Of a stretch of 64,000 bases of DNA, positions 27,319-35,012 are shown in pieces. The notes under the pieces were generated by a model. The model searched no databases and was not told the DNA's origin. It was given only the letters and a program-made list of their open reading frames with translations. This DNA is from Dysgonomonas sp. HDW5A (GTDB lineage: Bacteria > Bacteroidota > Bacteroidia > Bacteroidales > Dysgonomonadaceae): positions 3,534,001 to 3,598,000 of the forward strand of contig NZ_CP049857.1 in the NCBI RefSeq assembly GCF_011299555.1, given 5' to 3'. Both the position numbers and the translations under genes were made by a program. Within the stretch, counting starts at the first letter, position 1; each line of letters opens with the position of its first letter.

Positions 27319-28356
27319 ATGAAAAAAGTAGTCACCTTCGGCGAAATCATGCTACGCCTGTCAGCCCCCGGCTATCAACGCTTTATCCAGTCCACTAACC
27401 TGAATGCCACCTTCGGAGGCGGCGAAGCCAACGTAGCCGTATCCCTGTCCAACTACGGCATACCCACCGACTTCGTAACACGCCTACCCAAAAACGACAT
27501 AGCAGACTGGTGCATCTCAGACCTACGCAAATACAACGTAGGAACCAGCAACATACAAAGAGGCGGAGACCGAGTAGGCATCTACTTCCTCGAAACAGGA
27601 GCCGTAGCCAGAGCCTCCAAAGTAGTCTATGACAGAGCAAACTCAGCCATAGCCGAAATCAAACCCGGCATGATCAACTGGAGAGAAATCTTCAAAGACG
27701 CGCAATGGTTTCACTGGACAGGAATCACACCCGCCCTCTCACAAGGAGCCGCAGACGCCTGCCTCGAAGCCATCAAAATAGCCAATGAAATGGGAGTCAC
27801 CGTATCCACCGACCTCAACTACCGCAAAAACCTGTGGAAATACGGTAAAACAGCCGACCAAGTAATGCCCTCACTCGTAGAAGGATGCGACATCATACTC
27901 GGAAACGAAGAAGACGCAGAAAAAGTATTCTCAATCAAACCCGAAGGCTTTGACGTAGCCCATACAGGCGGAGAAGTCAACGCAGCCGAATTCGAATCCG
28001 TATGCACCCAGATGATGAAGAAGTTCCCCAGAGCAAAAAAAGTAATCATTACCCTGAGAGGCTCCATCAATGCCAATCACAATACCTGGGGAGGATGCCT
28101 GTATTCGGATAAACTATACCAATCCAAACGATATGACATCAGTCACATTGTAGACCGTGTAGGCGGAGGAGATTCCTTTATGGGAGGATTAGTTTACGGA
28201 CTGATTACTTACCCACAAGACGACCAAAAAGCCCTTGAGTTTGCAGTGGCAGCTTCCTGTTTGAAACATACTATTTATGGTGATTACAACTTAGTGACTG
28301 TTTCAGAAGTGGAGAACCTCATGAAAGGCGATGGTTCGGGTAGGGTATCTAGATAA
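27319..28356 (+). CDS. kdgK: 2-keto-3-deoxygluconate kinase (PfkB family)
   Basis: The 345-residue sugar kinase phosphorylates 2-keto-3-deoxygluconate to KDPG. PfkB features are FGEIMLRLSAPGYQRF at the start, GGGEANVAVSLSNYG near residue 33, and the C-terminal signature DRVGGGDSFMGGLVYGL with the catalytic Asp. Codon use is striking: I count about five T-ending codons in the first 105, with C or A in most third positions, while about 24 of the last 71 end in T as in neighbouring genes. The change falls near 28080. A recombined or foreign 5' part is one explanation. It lies 33 bp after uxuA. Confidence 0.9.
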   Translation: MKKVVTFGEIMLRLSAPGYQRFIQSTNLNATFGGGEANVAVSLSNYGIPTDFVTRLPKNDIADWCISDLRKYNVGTSNIQRGGDRVGIYFLETGAVARASKVVYDRANSAIAEIKPGMINWREIFKDAQWFHWTGITPALSQGAADACLEAIKIANEMGVTVSTDLNYRKNLWKYGKTADQVMPSLVEGCDIILGNEEDAEKVFSIKPEGFDVAHTGGEVNAAEFESVCTQMMKKFPRAKKVIITLRGSINANHNTWGGCLYSDKLYQSKRYDISHIVDRVGGGDSFMGGLVYGLITYPQDDQKALEFAVAASCLKHTIYGDYNLVTVSEVENLMKGDGSGRVSR

Positions 28357-28404
28357 TGACAAAATATATAATCTAATACTTATTGAAATACACATCTTTA
28401 CAGT

Positions 28405-28466
28405 AAGTAGATATGTAATGCCTTGAACGAATGACTTTTCAGAGTTTATAGATTACATATCTACTT
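28405..28466. repeat. 15-bp inverted repeat between kdgK and kdgA
   Basis: AAGTAGATATGTAAT (28405-28419) and ATTACATATCTACTT (28452-28466) are perfect reverse complements around a 32-nt loop, followed by TTTCC. It may terminate part of the transcripts or protect an mRNA end between the two genes. Confidence 0.75.
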
Positions 28467-28513
28467 TTTCCTATAAATAATTATATCAAATATTCAACAA
28501 AACGAACAAACAT

Positions 28514-29188
28514 ATGTCCCGATTCAGTCGTATAGAAGCCTGCCAGGCGATGGCACAAACAGGCATGGTACCCGTCTTTTACAACAAAGACCTGGAAACC
28601 AGTAAACAAGTAGTCAAAGCCTGCTATGACGGAGGCGTCAGAGCCTTCGAATTCACCAACAGAGGCGACTTCGCCCATGAAATCTTCGCTGAACTAGTCA
28701 AATGGTCCGCCCAAGCATGCCCCGATATGATACTCGGCATAGGCTCCATCGTAGACGCAGGCACCGCCTCCCTCTACCTCCAACTCGGAGCCAACTTCGT
28801 AGTAGGCCCCTTACTCAATCCCGACATCTTTAAAGTATGCAACCGTCGCCAGGTAGCCTACATACCCGGATGCGGATCCGTATCAGAAATAGGATACGCA
28901 CAAGAAATGGGAGCCGAAGTAGTCAAAGTATTCCCCGCCGGAAACGTCGGAGGCCCCACCTTCGTTAAAAACGTAAAAGCACCCATGCCCTGGTCAAGTA
29001 TCATGGTAACAGGAGGAGTAGAATCCACAGAGGAGAATCTCACCAAATGGATCGAAGCCGGCGTAACCTGCGTAGGAATGGGCTCCAACCTCTTCCCAAA
29101 AGAAGTAATAGCAGCAGGGAACTGGGCGGAAATAACCCGTATGAGTAAAGAAGCACTGGCCATCATAGCCAAAGCAAGACAAAAATAA
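28514..29188 (+). CDS. kdgA: KDPG / 4-hydroxy-2-oxoglutarate aldolase
   Basis: The 224-residue class I aldolase splits 2-keto-3-deoxy-6-phosphogluconate into pyruvate and glyceraldehyde 3-phosphate, the last step of hexuronate breakdown. The family barrel is visible in [39 protein letters not shown], and the Schiff-base region [19 protein letters not shown] with the catalytic Lys near residue 138, then MVTGGVEST. Codon use is extreme along the whole gene: mostly C- or A-ending codons, almost no T-ending ones, unlike uxuA and most of the window. A 157-bp gap with a large inverted repeat separates it from kdgK. Confidence 0.93.
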   Translation: MSRFSRIEACQAMAQTGMVPVFYNKDLETSKQVVKACYDGGVRAFEFTNRGDFAHEIFAELVKWSAQACPDMILGIGSIVDAGTASLYLQLGANFVVGPLLNPDIFKVCNRRQVAYIPGCGSVSEIGYAQEMGAEVVKVFPAGNVGGPTFVKNVKAPMPWSSIMVTGGVESTEENLTKWIEAGVTCVGMGSNLFPKEVIAAGNWAEITRMSKEALAIIAKARQK

Positions 29189-29242
29189 GGTTGACCTTAT
29201 TGATACTTTTATTTACACCCTATTGTTAGATGAATAACAAAA

Positions 29243-29255
29243 AGGTCTTAGACCT
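29243..29255 (+). repeat. Dispersed 13-nt hairpin element, exuT copy
   Basis: AGGTCTTAGACCT, a perfect dyad (5-bp stem, loop UUA) that ends 21 nt before the transporter ATG. The sequence after it (TTAAAC) also follows the 16589 copy. Confidence 0.7.
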
Positions 29256-29276
29256 TAAACCTTTAAATACCTATAA

Positions 29277-30743
29277 ATGAATACACCTAATCAACCCACA
29301 CAAAAAATAACCAACTACAGGTGGACCATCTGTGCCATGTTATTTTTTGCCACCACAATCAATTATCTGGACAGGCAGGTACTCTCCCTGACCTGGAAAG
29401 ACTTTATCGCCCCCGAGTTTCACTGGACAAACAACGATTACGGTAATATCACCGCTTTGTTTTCCATCTTCTACGCCCTGAGCATGCTCTTTGCAGGCCG
29501 CTTTATCGACTGGATGGATACCAAGAAAGGATTCCTATGGGCAATCGGTATCTGGTCGCTGGGAGCCTGTTTACATGCCTTCTGTGGAATAGCCACATCA
29601 GGTATAACAGCAGGACAGTGGTTTGTAGGATTCGAAGGAGCACGTGAAGCCATATCCATGGTAGGAGACGGTGCTATGGTAGCATCGGTAAGTGTGACCC
29701 TGTTTATCTTTGCCCGTCTGGTACTGGCAATAGGGGAAGCAGGAAACTTTCCGGCAGCCATTAAAGCTACAGCAGAATACTTTCCAAAGAAAGACAGGGC
29801 ATTATCTACCAGTATCTTCAATGCAGGGGCTACTGTAGGAGCACTGGCTGCACCTATATCTATTCCCTTCATTGCAGCTAAATGGGGATGGGAAATGTCC
29901 TTTATCATTATCGGAGCACTGGGATTTGTATGGATGGGATTCTGGGTGTTCATTTATAAGAAACCCGAGAAAAATCCGAAAGTCAATGCTGCTGAGCTGG
30001 CTTATATCCAACAGGATCTGGACGGAAGTGAGGGTATGGATGAAGCTACCAAGAAAGCTCATGACGGCAGAAAGATTTCCTTTCTGGATTGTTTTAAATA
30101 CAAACAAACCTGGGCTTTTGCTTTTGGTAAGTTTATGACCGATGGTGTATGGTGGTTCTTCTTATTCTGGACGCCTGCTTACCTGAGTTCGGTATACGGT
30201 ATCAAGTCGTCTGACCCTGAAGGTCAGTTAGCCATTTTTGTATTGTACCTGATTACGCTTCTTTCTATTATCGGGGGATGGCTTCCTACTTACTTTGTGG
30301 ATAAGAAGGGCATGAATCCGTATGCGGGTCGTATGAAGGCGATGTTGATCTTTGCTTTCTTCCCGTTACTGGCTTTGTTTGCTCAGCCTTTGGGCAGTGT
30401 ATCGTACTGGCTTCCTGTTATTATTATCGGTATTGCGGGTGCTGCTCATCAGGCTTGGTCTGCTAATATTTTCTCGACGGTGGGTGATATGTTCCCTAAG
30501 AAGGCTATTGCTACTATTACGGGTATTGGTGGTATGGCAGGTGGTGTGGGCTCGTTCCTGATTAATAAGGGTTCGGGTGTGCTCTTCGATCATGCGGGGG
30601 AGACTCAGATGGTATTTATGGGCTTCAAGGGTGAGGAAGCGGGTTATTTTATCATCTTCTCGGTGTGTGCTGTGGCGTATCTCATCGGGTGGACTGTTAT
30701 GAAATCTTTAGTGCCTAAGTATAGCCCGATTACGGATTTGTAA
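29277..30743 (+). CDS. exuT: MFS hexuronate transporter (ExuT-like)
   Basis: The 488-residue major facilitator protein has about 12 membrane segments. The opening ITNYRWTICAMLFFATTINYLDRQVLSLTWK is typical of the anion:cation symporter branch to which ExuT and the glucarate/galactonate transporters belong. LAIGEAGNFPAAIKATAEYFPKKDRALSTSIFNAGATVGALAAP follows in the N-terminal half. Position at the end of the operon supports uptake of glucuronate or galacturonate. Codon use drifts: the first part prefers C and A in third position, the last about 120 codons prefer T and G (for example AAG for Lys, GGT, GCG). A strong terminator follows. Confidence 0.88.
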   Translation: MNTPNQPTQKITNYRWTICAMLFFATTINYLDRQVLSLTWKDFIAPEFHWTNNDYGNITALFSIFYALSMLFAGRFIDWMDTKKGFLWAIGIWSLGACLHAFCGIATSGITAGQWFVGFEGAREAISMVGDGAMVASVSVTLFIFARLVLAIGEAGNFPAAIKATAEYFPKKDRALSTSIFNAGATVGALAAPISIPFIAAKWGWEMSFIIIGALGFVWMGFWVFIYKKPEKNPKVNAAELAYIQQDLDGSEGMDEATKKAHDGRKISFLDCFKYKQTWAFAFGKFMTDGVWWFFLFWTPAYLSSVYGIKSSDPEGQLAIFVLYLITLLSIIGGWLPTYFVDKKGMNPYAGRMKAMLIFAFFPLLALFAQPLGSVSYWLPVIIIGIAGAAHQAWSANIFSTVGDMFPKKAIATITGIGGMAGGVGSFLINKGSGVLFDHAGETQMVFMGFKGEEAGYFIIFSVCAVAYLIGWTVMKSLVPKYSPITDL

Positions 30744-30788
30744 AAAGATTTTTGAGTATTAGTTTTTATTATAATAATTTTGTTCCGT

Positions 30789-30821
30789 AAAAAAGCTCAT
30801 TGAATTTCAATGAGCTTTTTT
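30789..30821. terminator. Bidirectional terminator at the end of the hexuronate operon
   Basis: Perfect 16-bp arms (30789-30804 and 30806-30821) with core GCTCATTGAA and flanking A6/T6 runs. It also ends the converging glycosyltransferase gene. Confidence 0.9.
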
Positions 30822-30827
30822 CTGTTT

Positions 30828-31994
30828 TTATTTTTTACGTCTCTTTTTACTCTTCGATATTCTGGAGAAGTAAGAATTATAATAAGGTTGAATTAGATCT
30901 AAAAAAGGTAAACTCAGGTGAAATCTATTTGTTAAGAAATGATCACTCGCTTTATTCAATACTATTATTTGTATTATATATCTGATTATAAATAATAGGA
31001 TGGCAGCACCTAAATATACCCAAAGCTGCGATATTATAGAGTAAACGATTGAAGCAATGGCGAGTGAATAGAATAGATATCTTGAAAGGGTTTCAAGCGA
31101 AAATACGCCTCCGGTGAAACCTTTGAAATTGAATTTGGCTCTGCTGTATGCCGTCTTGATCTTTCTCCAATGAGAAAAATTGTCAAGTTCAGTTGACACA
31201 TAGCTATCCTGTGATAAAGCTATGGCTGTATTATTGTCGGTCATAATATAGTTTACAAACACCTCTTCGGCATTATCATAGTTAAGTGTTGCCGAGAATC
31301 CTTTATTGTCAAAAAACAGATGTTTTCTGTAAGCTAAGTTTTTGTAAAGACCTGCAAATGGCTTGTCTTTAATAGCCATCGACATATATTGCAAGGTGAA
31401 TATTAAATTATCAAATAAGGCTGTTTTATTGCTGAAGTCTTCACTTTCGGTGAAACGGCTATATCCAACTACTATATCTTTGTTTGCAAGGCTGTTTACC
31501 ATCGATTTTACCCATTGATTAGTCATTGGTAAAGAATCGGCTTCGGTAAATAATAAAATGTCTTTGCGTGCAGCTTTTATACCGATGGTAAGAGGTAATA
31601 CTTTGTTCTGAATAGTTTCGTTTGCATCAGAATAAGGAGAAAATGTACTATATAGAAATGGATACTCTCTTTTTAAATTTTTCAAAAGGAACTCACTTTC
31701 GTCTGTCGATCCATCATTTACTACGATCACTTCATAATCGGGATAATCCTGATTAAGAATAGAAGGGAGACATTTTGCGAGGTTCTCGGATTCATCTTTC
31801 GCTACAATAATTACAGAAACCGACGGCAAGGGAGTTATTTCTTCATGCGTATCAGCTATCTGTTTTAAATACGATAAGGGTTTCTTATAATATGCCAGAT
31901 AAAAATATATCTGGATAAAAAGCATTATCAGTAGTGTTGATAGTAGTGCTATTCCAATAACATCAAGTGTGAAATATGATAAGAATTGTTCCAT
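30828..31994 (-). CDS. Membrane-bound GT2-family glycosyltransferase
   Basis: The 388-residue protein has an N-terminal membrane helix (ALLSTLLIMLFIQIYFYLAYY), a GT-A catalytic domain (VSVIIVAKDESENLAKCLPSILNQDYPDYEVIVVNDGSTD, split around the usual first strand and DXD-like VNDGS), and two or three C-terminal membrane helices (YLFYSLAIASIVYSII onward). It probably adds a sugar to a lipid-linked substrate at the inner membrane. LLFTEADSLP fits the second acidic motif. It stands alone between the hexuronate operon and lysA, so its product is unknown. Confidence 0.85.
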   Translation of the reverse strand: MEQFLSYFTLDVIGIALLSTLLIMLFIQIYFYLAYYKKPLSYLKQIADTHEEITPLPSVSVIIVAKDESENLAKCLPSILNQDYPDYEVIVVNDGSTDESEFLLKNLKREYPFLYSTFSPYSDANETIQNKVLPLTIGIKAARKDILLFTEADSLPMTNQWVKSMVNSLANKDIVVGYSRFTESEDFSNKTALFDNLIFTLQYMSMAIKDKPFAGLYKNLAYRKHLFFDNKGFSATLNYDNAEEVFVNYIMTDNNTAIALSQDSYVSTELDNFSHWRKIKTAYSRAKFNFKGFTGGVFSLETLSRYLFYSLAIASIVYSIISQLWVYLGAAILLFIIRYIIQIIVLNKASDHFLTNRFHLSLPFLDLIQPYYNSYFSRISKSKKRRKK

Positions 31995-32102
31995 CAGAAT
32001 TTATATAAGTACCAAAATATATTTTGCCATAGCATTTAACTATAACAAGCATGGTTTATAAAGCTAACCAAAGCAATAAAAAAATCAGTGACTTAACAAC
32101 AG

Positions 32103-32137
32103 AAGAAAGTCAAGATCAGATCATTCTTGACTTTCTT
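32103..32137 (-). terminator. Terminator of lysA
   Basis: A 13-bp perfect stem (32103-32115 with 32125-32137) lies 25 bp past the lysA stop; the minus-strand U-tract is interrupted (TTCTGTTGTT). Confidence 0.7.
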
Positions 32138-32162
32138 TAAATATTGATATACAGTTTTTTAC

Positions 32163-33320
32163 TTAGAGACTATCCGATAGATAAGCTTTAGGTATTTCTC
32201 TGCAGTTGTATTGCGAAGCCATTATTTCGCCATAAGCTCCTGCTGATCGAAGAGCAACAAAATCTCCTCTTTTAGTTTCATTCAGATCATAATCTTTAAC
32301 AAAGCAATCGGATGATTCACATATCGGACCTACTACATCGTATTGTTGAACAGGGAGATCTGATGATATATTTTCTATCTTGTGATATGCTTGATACAAG
32401 GCTGGGCGGATTAAATCGGTCATACCTGCATCCAGGATTACAAATTTTTTGCTTTCGCCTTCTTTTACATAGGTAACTCTTGAGATTAGAGAACCGCATT
32501 GTGCAACAATAGCACGGCCTAGCTCGAAATGAAGGGTTTGCCCTTTTCTCAACTCAAGATTACTATTGAAAAGATCAAAGTAGTTTTTGAAATCAGAGAT
32601 TGGATTTGTATTAGGATCATCGTAATCGATACCTAATCCTCCGCCTACATTAATATGCTTAAGTGTAACTCCTTCGTTTTCGCATTGAGTTTGCAATTCG
32701 TTTACACGGTCGCATAGTGGAGCAAATGTATCTACCTCTGTTATTTGTGATCCGATGTGAAAATGAATACCTATCAATTCGATATTTTTTAGAGTTCTGA
32801 TCTTAGCAAATACTTTAGGTAAAGAAGACATCGAAAAACCGAATTTATTTTCGTTTAGTCCAGTTGTAATGTATTCGTGAGTATGAGCATCTACATTCGG
32901 ATTGATACGAATGGCTACAGATGCCGTTTTACTCTTTTTTTCGGCTAGTTCGTTAATTACTTCTAACTCAGGTAGCGATTCAACATTAAAACAGAAAATA
33001 TTATAATCTAATGCAAGATTGATTTCTTTGTCAGTTTTACCAACTCCGGCAAAAACGACCTTCGAAGCCGGGAAACCTGCATTGATAGCAGCTTTAACCT
33101 CATTACCGCTAACACAGTCTGCTCCAAATCCGGCAGCAGCAATTATTTGTAGTATTCTGTGATTCGCATTTGCTTTTACCGCATAATGCTGTACGTATCC
33201 GTACTTGTGAGTTATTTCCTTAACTATTGATAGAGTTTCTTTTAACAGATTGACATCGTAATAATAGAAAGGAGTTTCGAGCCCTTTAAAACTTTCAACC
33301 GGAAATGTTCCTTTTGTCAT
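32163..33320 (-). CDS. lysA: Diaminopimelate decarboxylase
   Basis: The 385-residue PLP enzyme makes lysine from meso-diaminopimelate. The PLP lysine is in HYAVKANANHRIL (about residue 49), the glycine loop is INVGGGLGIDY, and GPICESSDCF carries the active-site Cys and Glu. The length is slightly short for the family but complete. It lies 66 bp downstream of lysC in the same direction, so the two lysine-pathway genes are probably co-transcribed. A degenerate copy of the 13-nt hairpin overlaps the lysC stop, 55 nt before this start. Confidence 0.95.
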   Translation of the reverse strand: MTKGTFPVESFKGLETPFYYYDVNLLKETLSIVKEITHKYGYVQHYAVKANANHRILQIIAAAGFGADCVSGNEVKAAINAGFPASKVVFAGVGKTDKEINLALDYNIFCFNVESLPELEVINELAEKKSKTASVAIRINPNVDAHTHEYITTGLNENKFGFSMSSLPKVFAKIRTLKNIELIGIHFHIGSQITEVDTFAPLCDRVNELQTQCENEGVTLKHINVGGGLGIDYDDPNTNPISDFKNYFDLFNSNLELRKGQTLHFELGRAIVAQCGSLISRVTYVKEGESKKFVILDAGMTDLIRPALYQAYHKIENISSDLPVQQYDVVGPICESSDCFVKDYDLNETKRGDFVALRSAGAYGEIMASQYNCREIPKAYLSDSL

Positions 33321-33375
33321 ATATTGTTATTAAGTAAATGAAAAATATTAAATGATATATTTTAAATAATAAAAT

Positions 33376-33388
33376 AGGCTTGTGACCT
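33376..33388 (-). repeat. Degenerate 13-nt hairpin element between lysC and lysA
   Basis: On the minus strand AGGTCACAAGCCT: A-U, G-C, G-C, U-G, then a C-A mismatch around loop ACA. It overlaps the lysC stop codon by two bases. Confidence 0.4.
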
Positions 33389-34697
33389 AAAATATTTTAT
33401 TATTAAGCGATTGTAATGTTTTTTCTTTATCAACTTCCTTGATGATGAAAGATATGTTATAACTGCTTCCTCCGTATGAAATCATTCTGATAGGTACATT
33501 TTTTATGGCATCCAGAACCTCCGCTTCGAGGCTTGCATTTTCCCAGTTCAAATCACCTACAACCGATATGATCGTCATGTTTTTATCTACAGTTACTACT
33601 CCTAATTTTTTTAATTCATCTGTAATTTCAGTCAGATACTTAGGATTGTCGATGGTAACAGCCACACCTACTTCCGAAGTGGTGAGCATATCAATAGAGG
33701 TTTGATGATTTTCGAATATTTCACAAACTTTTCTCAAGAATCCATGAGCAAGTAACATTCTGCTCGATTTGATATTGATAACAGTTATACCGTCTTTAGA
33801 GGCTATTGCTTTAATTTTACCCTTTTCAGTCTGGTTTGAGATAAGTGTACCCTTACCTTCAGGATTATATATGTTTAATAATCGTACTGAAATATTCGCC
33901 ATCTTGGCAGGGAGAATACACATCGGATGCAATATTTTAGCACCGAAATATGCAAGCTCTGCCGCTTCATCGAAGTTTATATGATGTACAATATTTGTAT
34001 TGGATATCAATTGTGAATTATTGCCATATAAAGCATCAAAACCTGTCCATATTTGTATTTCTTCTGCCTGAATAGCAGCTCCTATGAGTGATGCCGAATA
34101 ATCGCTGCCTCCAAATTGGAAGTTATCAATTTCGCCGTAAGCATTCTGGCAAATATATCCCTGAGTAACAAAAATGTCAGTATCTTTGTTTTGCTCTAAT
34201 AATGCTTTTAGATTTTTTCGAATAAAAGTAGAATCGGGTTCCTGCTTTTTATCTACTCTAATAAAGTCTTTAGCATAAAGCTCCAACGCTTTAATATCTA
34301 ATTCTTTTAGCATTAGAGTAAAAATACCAGTGCTTAAAAGCTCACCTTGTGCCAGTACTATTCTCTGTTCGAAAAGTGTAAATAGGTCGTTTGTAAACGA
34401 GCGGATGTACGACATCTTTTCTTTTACAAAAAACTGAGCTTTCTCTTTTATATCTTGTGTTGAATAAAGTTCTTCAATTTTTTCGAGATACTCCTTTTCC
34501 AGACGATTAATTGATTCATTAGCTCCTTCCGGATTCTTTTTGTACAAATAATCAGAAATTTCTTCCAATTGACTGGTTGTACCCGCCATAGCAGAAAGAA
34601 TTACAATACTATTAGGTATTTGACTAACTAGTTTAGTAACTATTTTGAGTCTCTCGGGACTTGCAATGGCAGTAGAACCAAATTTGAGAACTTTCAT
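33387..34697 (-). CDS. lysC: Aspartate kinase
   Basis: The 436-residue enzyme phosphorylates aspartate, the first step to lysine, threonine and diaminopimelate. The N-terminal signature reads VLKFGSTAIAS where the usual form is KFGGTSVAS, a Gly-to-Ser and Ser-to-Ala change in the nucleotide-binding loop. Later motifs are NFQFGGSDYSASLIGAAI, and AAELAYFGAKILHPMCI. Two ACT-like regulatory domains follow (about residues 290-436: ITVINIKSSRM, SIDMLTTSEVGVAVTID), so feedback control by lysine is likely. The pairing with lysA supports a lysine-specific isoenzyme. Confidence 0.92.
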   Translation of the reverse strand: MKVLKFGSTAIASPERLKIVTKLVSQIPNSIVILSAMAGTTSQLEEISDYLYKKNPEGANESINRLEKEYLEKIEELYSTQDIKEKAQFFVKEKMSYIRSFTNDLFTLFEQRIVLAQGELLSTGIFTLMLKELDIKALELYAKDFIRVDKKQEPDSTFIRKNLKALLEQNKDTDIFVTQGYICQNAYGEIDNFQFGGSDYSASLIGAAIQAEEIQIWTGFDALYGNNSQLISNTNIVHHINFDEAAELAYFGAKILHPMCILPAKMANISVRLLNIYNPEGKGTLISNQTEKGKIKAIASKDGITVINIKSSRMLLAHGFLRKVCEIFENHQTSIDMLTTSEVGVAVTIDNPKYLTEITDELKKLGVVTVDKNMTIISVVGDLNWENASLEAEVLDAIKNVPIRMISYGGSSYNISFIIKEVDKEKTLQSLNNKIF

Positions 34698-34943
34698 TTC
34701 TGTATGCTAGATTAAAAAATGAATACTTAGATATCTTTATCGTGTATAAATAAATATACTAAATAAAGACGAGCAAAAATACAAAAAAAACTTGTATTCC
34801 CTTGCTCTAAATTAAATCTGATGCTATTTTTTAAGTTATACTTACACTTGTTTGATTTTTAGAATATATTGGTGTTACTAAAGTTACTCAAATTTACATT
34901 TTGGGTACGATAAGAAGCCTAGTCCCAAAGGAAAATAATAAAA

Positions 34944-34956
34944 AGGTCTGTGACCT
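34944..34956 (+). repeat. Dispersed 13-nt hairpin element, ABC-F copy
   Basis: AGGTCTGTGACCT: perfect 5-bp arms with loop UGU, ending 56 nt before the ABC-F ATG. Here it overlaps the expected -33 position of the -7 box at 34972, so it may be upstream of the transcript. Confidence 0.6.
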
Positions 34957-34971
34957 TATCTTCAAATTACT

Positions 34972-34979
34972 TACCTTTG
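34972..34979 (+). promoter_or_regulatory. -7 box for the ABC-F gene
   Basis: TACCTTTG matches TAnnTTTG. At the -33 distance lies TGTG, the centre of the 13-nt palindrome. Confidence 0.5.
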
Positions 34980-35012
34980 CACCTCGTTTTAAGATAATGA
35001 ATAAAAAAGTAC

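Noticed and set aside
27395-27640. 81-codon minus-strand frame inside kdgK
   Set aside because: Trp/Arg/Leu-rich shadow of a strongly biased gene.
29471-29953. 160-codon frame on the minus strand inside exuT
   Set aside because: Shadow produced by the biased codons of exuT; the composition is Pro/Ala/Ser-rich with no family resemblance.
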